Part shown: one piece after another, positions 1-12,100 of the stretch | How positions within the stretch are numbered: the stretch's first letter is position 1 | Layout: each line of letters opens with the position of its first letter | Assembly: GCF_018691265.1 (NCBI RefSeq) | Contig: NW_024881316.1 | Coordinates: forward strand, 11,950,819 to 12,014,818 | From: Tyto alba | Lineage: Eukaryota; Chordata; Aves; Strigiformes; Tytonidae | Reading direction: 5' to 3' | Length of the DNA stretch: 64,000 nucleotides | The notes under the pieces: generated by a model | Told to the model about the DNA's origin: nothing | Databases searched by the model: none | What the model saw: the letters and a program-made list of their open reading frames with translations, nothing else | Position numbers and translations under genes: made by a program

Positions 1-3000
1 TACTGAAGTTTAAACAACTAGATAGGGAGACTGGACAAATTCAGGGTGAATACCTGTAGAGAAACTGCATCCAGCTCTTGAACTTTTTTTTAGTTGAAAA
101 CAATTGGAGGCTGGAAGATTATTGGTGGAAAGTACTGTCTATGCTCATTCTCGTCTTGTGAGAGCTGGAAGCCCAGGATCCCTTTATGATTCGTGTTGGT
201 GATGGGCTGTTGAAAAAATGGACCTTTTGACTTCCTTCACTATTGGATGTTTTTGTAGTGTTATGACATTTACAGAATTTGCAGCTACAGAACTTCCATA
301 CTGACTAAGTACAATGGCAGTTAAATATATTAATTTGTTTAGAATTCATCCTCTAAACTTGAAGTCTGAATTACTACAGCCAACATTGTATTAGCTTACC
401 TGTGTACACACACAAAATCGGTATTCTTCATTTCAAGTCCTTTCTTACCTTGGACACTTATTCTGCTATTACTGTCTCTTCAGAGGGGTATAAATGTATC
501 AGCAAGTTTAAAAATCAGATGTAGAGTTTCTTGGGCTAGAAACAGTACATGCATAAATACTTCAAATGTTTTTTATAAGACAGCTGGCAGCATACTACAG
601 CACAATATGAACAATCAGCTAATTTTTTTACTGTGCTCTGTCAAGAACTACTGAAGTTAGCAGTTTTAATACATTTAACATAATTAAAAAAAATACTTGA
701 GCAACAAGCTTTGTGTTCTGAAGCATTCCTATGAAGACAGGGTTCCTTCTGTAGTTTGCTTGAAAAACTATTAAAGGACCAAAGTTAATTCTTTAAAGTG
801 GTGTTCAAATCCATTTTGGCTTGTAAAGGATTAAAAATAAATTATATATCATTGCTCAATTATAATGCAAACTCTTTCTATGAAATGTCAGTGTATTATT
901 CTTGTGAAAGAAGATGTGTACAGGAAATCAGGATCAGAAATGAGCTTTTTCCAATTCTTTTTAGCTATGGTGATCCCAGGAAAGCAAAATAGCCAGCTGC
1001 ACTTTGGCTTTCATTTTGGATTACTGAAGTTTCCTCAAATAAAGTGTAGATCTTTACTGCCTTCTGTTTTCGAATGTCATTTTCAGAAATAGTACTGTGG
1101 GGGAAACCTTATCACTGCTGACTAACTGTCCACGTACTCTCTCCATTGGAGACACGAGTTTGTAGAGTCCGAGTCAGAGCTGTTGCTAATACTGCTCATT
1201 GCCCTGTAGGAGGTGCTGCTGTTGTCATGAGATCGGAGTTTCTTTGCAGAGAACAAAAAAGATGAGGCTAGCCCCAGCTCTGCATTCCTTCTCGCTGTCT
1301 GTTGTGCGAGTTCACTGTTTTCCTAAGCAACTTTATTCTAGTTAGCTGTTTTATGAATAAGGAATTGGTTCTACATATATTTTAGATTTTCTTTTTTCTT
1401 TCCCAAAAGAAATCTGGTTTGTTTTGGGAGCCGTTTGCTATGAATGGATGGCAAGTTTCAGACTAAAGTGTATCTCCTGCAGAGCTATGATTATTATTTA
1501 ACTGTGGGCACTCAAGATACTTTGTCTTGGGGGATGCTGCAAGACAGTTCCATGATCAGATACTCAGTATCTGGTTATGCTCAAATTATATTACCAGAGG
1601 CATGTATGCATTAGGAATTCATGTGCTGGCTGCTTTCTCACTAATTTCCCGTCTCTCAGTTTGGCCAGAGCGTGCACACTTACTCACACAGTAACTGTAA
1701 TTATTAGAGAGCTGATATCCCAGGTTGTGCTGCGTTATGGTCTCTGCTGAGTCTTCCCGTGCACATTGTGAAATTCATCCCTCTTGCTGATTTGTCGTGG
1801 CGCTAGTGCCTTCTTTGGAAAACATTTTTCTCAAGTCAGCCCACTCTTGGGAAAAGCTTTGTGCCAAGTGCCAGGACACTGTGCCATTCACATCTTGTTG
1901 CTTCTTGGATTTGATTTATAAGCCACGCTAGCTTCATCTGCCAGACTGTTTTAGTTCAGATCAGTGATGAGTTTTAGAAGCAAATCTCCTGATCATCTCT
2001 GTTTATCACATTTTATCTCGTACTAGGGAGCTGTCTTACAACTCATTAACTGATTTTAATTTCAGATGAAACTAAGCTGGAAAACGCTGTCTAGGAATGC
2101 AGGCACCAAGGGTGTTCGGTCCAAAGGCCGGGCCAAGGGTAGACTGAGGAAACACCCCTCCCTAACCCCCCAAATCCACGTGGCAAAGGCGTCAGTTGTT
2201 CAGTTCTGCAGCTTCACTTCTGTTGTGCCACGTGACGTGTCTGTGAGGATGCGAGCGGTGAGCAGGAACCTGGCACCCTTACCCCCCGGCGATGGGGATG
2301 AGTGCTAAAGGTTGGTGCCAGGACACTGCGAACTACCTGTAAGGAGTCAGAGGGGAGATCTGCTGACAGCCAAAGTGACGGAACGGTTGGCATGTTCGGA
2401 GCTGCCCAGCTGTAGAAGAGCATGTTCTCTCACAGCAAGAAAGCTCTTTTACGCAGGATTTTGTGGTAGGCACTGGAGTCGATTTCCAGCTAATGCTTCT
2501 GTTGCCACAGTGTTCCCATATACCTTGTCTGACACAGATCTTGTTTATTCTCGTATCAACATGTTGGAGTCTGCTGGGAGTACAGTACATTCCCCAGCGC
2601 TTGTGCTGCCAGCCCTTTGCCATGAATAGGGTACACCCAGGCTGCCTCTTCATCAACAGGCTGAATGAGAAATGTGTGAAAGTCTGTCAGAGCAGGTGAA
2701 AGCTTGAGTTCGACCAGAAATGTGCCTACTTCTCTGAAAGATTTTCTGCCTGCTGCTTCCTTTTGAATATTCCTGGTGCGTGCATATGCTTGTATGTTTT
2801 AAATATTGGTGGAAAGACTTCTAGTTAAAAATGCATAATGAACGTGCATAGTCAACCTCGGTACAGCCAGCAGCAATTGGATTTTGTCCTGTATCAGATC
2901 CACTAGATCAAAAAAGTTACCAACCTCCTTGGTTAAAAGAAACAAGCGAACAAAAAACCCTGCTCCCCACTCCTAGGGACACCAGCAAGATTTCTGTCTT

Positions 3001-6000
3001 TCCCAGCTGTATTTCTGTGCTGAAGGTCTGTAAACAGCTTGATCATCTTCTGAACATACTTTGGTTAGACTTGCTAGAATAGGTCAGGACTCCTCAGCTG
3101 ATGCAAACTTTGCAAAATATGCCTACAAAGGCATTGTTCTGCTGGCTTGTGATGACCTGCCAACAGCAGTAACGACTGCTTTTGGAACAGCAACAGTATA
3201 ATGCATGTTTATGCATAGTTACCTGGAGGAAGGCACGGTTGCTTCTCCATGCACTAACTGATGTGGCTCAGAGACTGCATACATTCTTTCTTCTTACTAT
3301 TTTGGTATAGTCATCTGTACTTGGCAAACAAACAAGACAAACAGTGGAGAGGTTCTTGCCTCTGGCTGTAGATATTGTTCATAATCACGTTGTTGCTTTT
3401 ATAAACTTCACACCTCTGCTGGAATGTATGGGTGTATATTTGTGTATGTGCTCAGTAGCCAATGAGTAGCTTGCTTTTTTCTATCAGACACCTTAAGCAT
3501 TGATAGTTATTTTGCTAGCTTTTCCCATGGAGGTGCAATAGATAGCCTATTGTACAAAGGCTTACTTTTGTGGTGGTCTTAGTACAGGCCTTTTATCTTT
3601 CACTTACTTCAAGAGCTTGGCTTCCATCATTAACCAGTACCAGTTTGTGGAATTTCCTCATGGAAAGCCTCTTAAGAATATCTTGTGATTATAATCACAG
3701 TTACTGTTTAATCTTAAAGTTATGAATAACGATAGCATTGGAGTTTGTCTTGCATGTCTTTTTTTTAGTCCAATTATAACAGTGAGCATTTTATCATGTC
3801 TCAAATATTAACATGTGCAGACTCATTTAAAAGCAAAATCCCGCGATTATCCAAATTGTGACTATAATATCAATTTTTGTATTAGATATCCAGTTGCATT
3901 TTTTTCACTTGGCTCTCCTCCGAGCCAAAATCCTGGAAAGTGCAACACACCTAAGTAGAGATGTAATGCCGCTTTGTGTTACGGCTGCTGCGCCCTTCAG
4001 CCGTGCGTTGCTGATGTCCGTAGCATACAGACTTTTACTGGAATAGTGCTGAGCATGTACTTTACAAAAACTGCTCACTGGCTCAGTGTTTGTGGCACGC
4101 ATTGTTCTGCTGTTGCTTTCCGAGATGTCACACGCAAGACTATTAAGCTTTCAAAGCTTACAGTGATCGAGGAACGGTAATATTTCAGGTGCAAGGCAGA
4201 TTATCCCCGTGCAGCGGTACGTACAACATTCAGAAGGCACTGCTGCTGATTCGGGGTGAAAGTTGGAATAACTTCTGGAGGTCAAAAAGCTTTGCCCCAA
4301 GATGGCCTTCGTGTTTGGCCTTTTTTTCACCACCTACTGGACTGCTGTTAATGATTGAGTTTGGCCTGCACATACTCCTCTGAACCTCTATCTGCGTCGC
4401 ACAGCGGGCTGCCGGGAGTTGGCTGCTATGTATGGCCTCTGTCAGGCTGTGGGCTGCATCTACAAGATAAATGAGGCTCTTGTTTAAGTTACAATAATTC
4501 AAGTAAGACTTTTCTGGTGTCCTAGTTTCAGTATTGAGGAGAAAATAGACTTCAGCTTATACAGGGCATGAATAATTGAGTGCTCTTTTGTTACTTCTCT
4601 GGATGCCAGTCGCCCAGCAGTGCATTAACCATACTTGCTCTTTCATGTAATTTATGTAATAACTTGGTGTTGTTTAGTTTGAGTGAAATTTGTGAGGATA
4701 ATGCCAGCAGCTCCACACTTAACAAAAGAGAGGGCTTAAACAAGTCAAAATGCAAGTCTTACCAGATTTCCTGATGTAATTTTTCCTGCGAGTGCTGAGC
4801 GTTCTGTGTAGGTACTTGCGTGATTCAGAATTTGTTGTGATTTGGATGTTTCATGGCCTGATTGATTTCAGGTAGAATTGCTCTACAAAAAATGAACCAC
4901 ATATAAGCAAATTACCTCCTGTTCCTTGGAACTATTTTTAGTTTGTGAGTGGTACAGAAAAACTTGTGTTGGTAGCGATCATCTCAGCCTAGGCAACACA
5001 GTAATCGCATTGCATTTGCTTCTAGTTATAGGATTTTTTTTTTTTTTTTTTTTAGAAGCTTGACATAAACTTTTGAACTTTGTTTTCATAATACAGAGTA
5101 TTTTGTATAAATTATTTTTTTATCTTTAGATCAACAGTTTGGGGGATAAGGTAATTTAAAATAAACTGCTAATGGTGACATATTGCTAAGTGTGGAGAGC
5201 CTCAGGATTCAGAAAATTTCTCCTTCCCAGCTGCTCAAGCCCACAGATTTGGAGGCGGGATGGGTAGGTGGGCAGGGAGTACTGCTTAGGATGCTATGGG
5301 ACTCCTTATGGAAGAGCCTTTTGGCATTTTACAAGTATTATAATGATATCTTTTGGGGAACGAACCAAAGGCAACGAAATGGAGAGATTGTGGTGGCAGT
5401 CGTGGGAACTTGGGAAAACTGAAGGATAAAGGAATAAAATGAGAAATGGTATAAATGGAAAGAAACACCAACTTCAGTAACTTAAAAAGATTTGCGACAC
5501 TTTTGCTATAAATAATCAAGCTGGCAGGGGAAAAAGGGATTTCTCTGTGCAAAAAGTTGGATGTTTTGTCGAGAAACAATTGTATTTATTTCCAACTGAA
5601 AGCTGACGGGAAATTTTAGGAACACTTGGATGTCATGGGGGTTCCTCTGTGATTTAAGGCTGACAAACTTCATATCCTTTATGCCCCTCACTGACAGAAC
5701 AGGGTGTGTCAAGGGAATCAAAGCCTGTGGTAGAAGTCTAGATACATGAAGGTGTCAGGAGCAAAAGGACTCACAAATTAATGTCTCCCTGATGATTTGT
5801 TCTGAATCCAGGTATTTTGGTTGTCAGGTATCTTGGTAACATGTGACAATGTGCTCTTTATTCCCACACACACACTTTGGAAAGTGAAGAGTTTTTAAAA
5901 AGAAACTAAAAAAAAAATAAATGGGAAAACTGATTAGTTATTCAAAAGCTCTGGAAAAAAGCTACTTCTCGTGAAGGAAAAAAAAAAAAACATCACAAAA

Positions 6001-6068
6001 ACAAAGAACTGATGGTTATCCTTTTGCCTTTGAATGCAATGTTTTCAGTCTTATGTTTCTATTTTTAG
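1..6068 (+). other. SNX14: SNX14 intron
   Basis: AT-rich intron with no exon recognised. The expected upstream coding sequence (end of the PX domain and linker) is not present. It contains a CpG-richer patch at about 2090-2400 with two CACGTG E-boxes and a T20 run at 5034-5053. Confidence 0.75.
2090..2400. promoter_or_regulatory. Intronic CpG-rich patch with two CACGTG E-boxes
   Basis: Local CpG density is clearly above the surrounding intron. CACGTG occurs at 2177-2182 and 2229-2234, and the second sits in GTCACGTGGC (on -), close to a USF/TFE-type site. An 80-codon open frame here matches nothing I recognise. A regulatory role is inference. Confidence 0.35.
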
Positions 6069-6192
6069 CTTTTCAATGATTTATTCAAGAATAATGCAAA
6101 CCGGTCTGAGAATACAGAAAGAAGACAAAATCAGAACTACTTCATGGAAATGATGACTGTAGAAGGAGTCTATGACTACTTACTGTATGTTG
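6069..6192 (+). CDS. SNX14: SNX14 exon (first one in window)
   Basis: Acceptor TTTTTAG precedes 6069 and donor GTAAG follows 6192. The exon encodes [20 protein letters not shown] onward to VYDYLLYV and ends in phase 1. The preceding residues of the human protein (a Pro/Lys/Ser-rich linker after the PX domain) are not found upstream in the window, so the previous exon lies outside it. Confidence 0.95.
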
Positions 6193-9100
6193 GTAAGAAG
6201 TGATTTTCTTGCCAAATATGAAGTTGAGGTTCTTTGGTAAGAAATAAAATTCTATTGTAGTACTCGTATATAATTCAGCACTTGCAAGCTTAACAATACA
6301 GAATTTAAGAACACAGTCATTCTTTCAAAGACTATTGCTGGGCTAAAATATCAGAATTTGTCATTCATTATTGCTCAGTTGTTTTGTTATATCTCTTTCC
6401 ACATCTCAGTGCATGAGCTTATGGGAGAAGGTCACTTCCCTTTTCTCAGTTGTGCCTAGGCTGCTTGTATGCTCTGGCAACTAATTGATAAAAACAGCTA
6501 AGGGAAGTATTTGACAAGCAATCTGGAGAATACAGTTTTGTGTTTTTTTTTTTTTTAGTGTTGCACTAACAAAACCGAAATATTACTTATTTGTAATCTT
6601 TTTTTTTTTCTTCTTTTTAAATGTTTTTTTCTTTTGAGTAAGTGTTCCCTTGTCGGTATTAGGAGAGCCCTGTAAATGTGTTTTACTGTAATTTTGCAGG
6701 TAGGGTAGTTTTCCGCATTCCTGACTGGCTGCATCATCTCTTGATGGGAGGAAGAATTCTCTTCAAAAATACATTGGAACTGTACACAGACTATTACTTG
6801 CATTATAAGTTAGAACAGCTATTTCAGGAGCACCGGCTGGTTTCTCTGATAACACTGCTGCGAGGTTAGTAAAAGTTAAATTTTTGATGTGAAAATACTG
6901 CTTTAGTTTGATATTTGAAATCCCTTCTGTTAAGTTTCCAAGTACTAAGCACTGCAATGCTTGACTAGAGCTAATGGAGTTTTGAAAATCAAGTGGGCCT
7001 ATAAAAAGATTCCAAATGCTCCTTACAGAAAGATGCAAAGTCAGCCACATTGTCAGTGATTACAGAAGTATTGTGAACAGTAATTTGCTTAGATGTGCAA
7101 AGAACAATAAAACAGAATAAAGGTGGTTTCGTATATCAGAGCACAAATATTTTATGCAATCTTTAAATTACTTCTCGCTTGTGTGCTAGATCACAAAACT
7201 TTGTTGTTAATTTTTTTTGTTCCCTTTGTTGTGGTGGGCTTTTGAGAGGGCTTGACTGTCCTTGGCCTTCAGATAAAGGAATGGAAAAGAGGTTAAAGAA
7301 ATAAAAAATAAATAAAAATTACCTCACAACTGTAGAGAAGTATTGCCTGACTACAGTCTGATCTAAACACATCTGGCCAAAGCTCTGGAATCAAGGCAGC
7401 TCTTGTCCTTACCAAGCCAAAAAGAAAGCTTATGAAAGACAGAAAAGGAAAGGAGTAAGTCTTTCGGAGCCTAAAACCAAAACCGAGTGCCTAATATTTC
7501 TGATGAACAGCAATTCTTGTTTCCTCATTCACAGGTAAATCTGAAATTTTTGACAGTTCCAGACAGTGTTTATACCTTCTGCTAAAACACTGTGTTTTAG
7601 CACAAGGTATAAACACTGCTTATGGTTTTGAAAGTATAAGAGAAATCGTAAGTAAGGAGATCATAGCTAACCTAAAATAGAATTGTTCCAAACCTAGAAG
7701 ACAATGCTTTAAAAATTTGAAAATAATGGAAACAAATTGGCAAAATATTATTGTTCTCCACCTAAGTGGGCTATTCTGAATTCGATCAGGCTGATGTAAG
7801 CATAAGACAATTATCTGGCAAGGCTAGAATTCCCTTCTCGTCAGGATCATACAGAAAAGAAGATCAACTTCTAAGCTGTAATCCAAACCGGATTTTATGT
7901 GTCGGTGATTCATAGCTGCCTAAAGACAACTTTTTCAATGTGTCTTCGCTGCAGATGCTGTATTCTGCGAGAATACTGAACCTCGCTCTCTCCAGGATAA
8001 ACAGAAGAGAGCAAAGCAGACTTTTGAAGAAATGATGAGATACATTCCAGGTTCTGCATTTCGTTACTTTCTAGATGAGTATGGTTAATTGTTCAAGCAG
8101 ATATATAACCCAAATACAGCCACATTAGCTTTCCAAATCAAGTAATACGCTGCGGAGGTTTGAGTTGATTAGAATATGAGGTAAAAACCCAGGAGTTCAG
8201 TTTCATCCCTTAAGTGTTGCTGACTGAGGTTGTAGCACAGTGATTAATAAAGCCGTGATAGACATCAAGAGCTTTACAGATGTACTAAATTCCATAATTT
8301 TTTTTTTTCGAATGCTCCTGTGGTTTGTATTTTATCCAGATGAAAACTGGGTTAAAAAAGGCACACCGTGAAGCCATGAGACCAATCGGGGCTCTCCTTA
8401 CACGTCTAAACTAGGGAAGAGGGGCCCATTTGCTAGGCTATTCAGAAAGTCATTTTAAAATTTCAGCTTGTGGTTTATGAAGCAATGCATGAGGACAATA
8501 CGTTGATATTATCAAAAGTGTAATAATTACTTAGGTGTGCAGCCCTGAAGGAAAGGGAGACAAAAAGGAGGAACCAAAGGAGTATTCTTCCATTTACTCC
8601 TTTCGATAGATAAAACTTGAACTCTTCCTTTAATTTAACCTTTTTATTTTTTAATTACTGAAGTTCTGTAACTGCATTGTACAGCTGTTTTGCAGTACTT
8701 CCTGATGACTGGTGTATTTGTTGGTGTCTGGTCTAGATTTAATAGGCAAGTGCATTGGGGAAGAGGCTAAATATGAAGGCATCAGGCTTCTGTTTGATGG
8801 AGTGCAGCAACCCGTGCTCAACAAACAGGTAACTCGTAACACGTGGGAGAATTGCCTTTTGGCACAGCAATTCCTGAAGTGAATGTATGGCCATAGGAGA
8901 GGAGTGAGCTCTAATTCACTATTCAAAATAAAGCGCAGTATACTGTGTTGCCTTCAAGTGTTCTTAATTTTCTTTATTGTCTTTTAGTTAACTTATGTTC
9001 TGCTGGACATTGGGATTCAAGAACTCTTTCCAGAGCTGAGTAAGGTATGTGCTAACTCTGTTCAAGAGCTGCAGAATTCTTCAAGCTGCTAGTGAGTCTG

Positions 9101-12100
9101 ATCGTGGGTGCGTTTTTGCTGTTGATCCCTTATAATACTAATTTTAAATTTTGGGGAAAATCTGTATTTGACAACTCTGAAATCATTGAAATCCGGATTA
9201 TTTACATTTTTGTTAATTAGCTCTTTCTCAGTCAGTTCAGGCTCTTACCTAGCACACAATAATTCTGGAGAATTCTGTCTTTCAGGAGAATTGGACAGAG
9301 CAATAAGCAGTCAGGATCTCTGTGCCTTTCTTTTTGATTGATGGTCTCCACTCCTATTTTATGCATTTCCTGATTTAGGAAGTGAATTCTACATGCAGAG
9401 CTCAGGTTGAGCTTCAGCATTTTTTTCGAGAATACTTGGCAGGAGGGTTTCTTACCTCTAGTTTGGGGACTGCAATTTAAACTCCAACTATCCAGATAAA
9501 AGAGAAAGAATTTGCACAACACAAAATGCTATATAAACGCCTGTCAGTAGGTTTGTGATCTGTCTTCTATTTATACTTACTTGTATATAATGCCTTCACA
9601 GAGTTTGGGGTAGTAATTTCACAGTTTGGTCTTCATGGTATACAGGAGATATTAGCCAGTTAACTAGATAGAGAAAAAAAAAAAACAATAAAGCCCCTCG
9701 CTTACAATAGGTGTTTGTTGCATGGGTGCTGTGTTTGAGAACTGCAGAGTGCCAGCAGTGATTTGTTTTGCATGATAAACAGAAATAAATGTTAGACATA
9801 AGAACAAGCTAGGGCACCTTCCGTTGTTTTCACTGGAATGAGTCCAGCTTAGCAAGTCTAACCTACTCAGTGCATCAGCTCTGTAGCTGTCCTCCTCATG
9901 GCAGTGTTCAGAGAGTTAAAAACAAACAAAAGACCCAACTGACCGAGGGAATGAGGAAGTCGCCTGGAGACCTGTGTGCTGCAAAAAAGACCTCAGAGCC
10001 CTGCTGTTTTACTCTGCTGAGTAATCAGCAGATACAAGTGAGTTTATCTCAGCAGCTTATTATATATATATAGGGCCATTGATCTTTCTTCAGCTGATGC
10101 TGAAAAAAACCTAAAGGCTTAAGCATTTAAATAGTCTTTAAAGCCCCGGTCAGGCCCAGAAGGTGGTGATCAGTGGAATAAAGTCTAGTTGGAGGCCAGT
10201 AACTAGAGGGATATCCCAGAGGTCAGCTGTGGGTCCAGTCATGTTTATTATCTTCATAAATGATCTGGATGATGGGGCAGAGCGTGCAAGATTGGTGATG
10301 ACACAAAACCATGAGGAGTGGCTGATACACCAGAGGGTCCTCAACAGCCTGGAGAGACGGGCTGACAGGAACCTCGTGAACTTCGACAAGGGGAAATGCA
10401 AAGTCCTGCACCTGGGGAGGAACAACCCCAGGCACCGGTACGTGCTGGGGGCCACCCAGCTGGAAAGCAGGTTGGCAGAAAAGGACCTGGGGTCCTGGTG
10501 GGCACCAAGCTGACCGTGAGCCAGCAACGTGCCCGTGCTGCAAGGAAGGCGAATGGGGTCCTGGGCTGCGTTAGGAGTGTTGCCAGCAGGTCGAGGGAGG
10601 AGGTGCTGCCCCTCTGCTCAGCGCTGGTAAGGCCACCCCTGGAGTGCTGTGTCCAGGGCTGGGCTCCTCAGTGCAAGAGAGACATGGGTATACTGGAGAG
10701 AGTCCAGTGAAGGGCCGTGAAGATGGTGAAGGGACTGGAGCGTCTCTCCTATGAGGAAAGGCTGAGAGAGCTGGGACTGTTCAGACTGGAGAAGGGAAGG
10801 CTCAGGGGGATCTCATCTATATCTACAGATACCTGCAGAGAGGGTGCAAAGAGGACGGAGCCAGGCTCTTTCCAGTGGTGCCCATTGACGAGACCAGAGG
10901 CAGTGGGCACAAACTGAAACAGGAGGTTCCCTCTGAACATCAGGAAACACTTTTTCACTGTGAGGGTGAGCAAGCACTGTTACTGGTTGCCCAGGGAGGC
11001 TGTGGAGTGTCCATCCTTGGAGTTATTCAAAAGCCATCTGGACATGGTCCTGGACAACCAGCTCTAGATGGCCCTGCTTGAGGTTTGGGCCAGCTGACCT
11101 CCAGAGGCACCTTCCAATCCCAACCATGCTGCAGTTCCATAACCATGTGTGTGTTTAATGGGGTGAAATACTTTTTCTTCAAAAACAAATCAAGAAAAGA
11201 TTATGTAATTTAAATCAAGATTATAGTTTGTACAAATTCTTAATCCATCCTTTTGTTTCCTGTAACTGTGACACTGACTGCTTCACAGTGTTTCAGAAAA
11301 CCACCTGCTGTGGAGGGACCTCTGATCCTCCCTTTGGTCCTAGTGAAACAGCAGTGTTGAGGGCTGGGCTCCCCCTGTCCCCTGGGACTGAAGCTGATGG
11401 GAACAGAGTGATGAAATTCGCCAGCCCAGATTTCAGTAGGGGAAAGGAAGAGAAAATACTCCAACCAGGAACTTCATCTGTTTTCCCATTTTGGATGTAC
11501 CGAGAGTGATACAGAACCAACTACTACTTCTGTGATCTTTGTCAGTGGGACTTGGTCGTGAGCGTACTAGGACTGTGACGGACTGAGTGAGGCAGCTGAG
11601 GAATCACCGTGAGAAGCGCAAGGTGGAGAGGGTATGGGCAGAGGACGGTGGTTTTCATCTGGAGCCATAAAAAAATTCCCCCAAATCACTGCGAACTGGC
11701 TGTGAAGCCACTTGGGAAGAGAGTTGTTTCCTCTAAGAACTGTAATGTGGAAGTTTAAAAGTAATGACTGGTTCTTAGTTATCAGTTATATTGTCAGGGA
11801 GACTGAGTGCACCCTCAGCAGGTTTGCTGATGACACCGAGCTGTGTGATGTGGTTGACGGGCTGGAGGGAAGGGCTGGCATCCCGAGGGACCTGGACAGG
11901 ACGGAGAGGGGGGTCCGTGCAAACCTCCTGAAGTTCAACAAGGCCAACTGCAAGGGCCTGCTCATGGGTCGGGGCAATCCCAAGCACAAATACAGGCTGG
12001 GTAATGAGTGGATTGAGAGCAGCCCTGTGGAGAAGAGCTTGGGGGTGTTGGTGGATGGAAAACTGACTGTGAGCCAGCAATGTGTGCTCACAGCCCAGAA

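Larger units (their letters stand above)
6193..8736 (+). other. SNX14: SNX14 introns 6193-6699, 6865-7954 and 8051-8736
   Basis: Three short AT-rich introns (507, 1090 and 686 bp) interrupted by the exons at 6700-6864 and 7955-8050. They hold T-runs and one striking palindrome at 7564-7618. No interspersed repeat is recognised. Confidence 0.8.

Noticed and set aside
2066..2308. 80-codon basic frame directly after TAATTTCAG
   Set aside because: The acceptor-like site is tempting, but the product does not match SNX14 and no in-frame donor links it to neighbouring exons.
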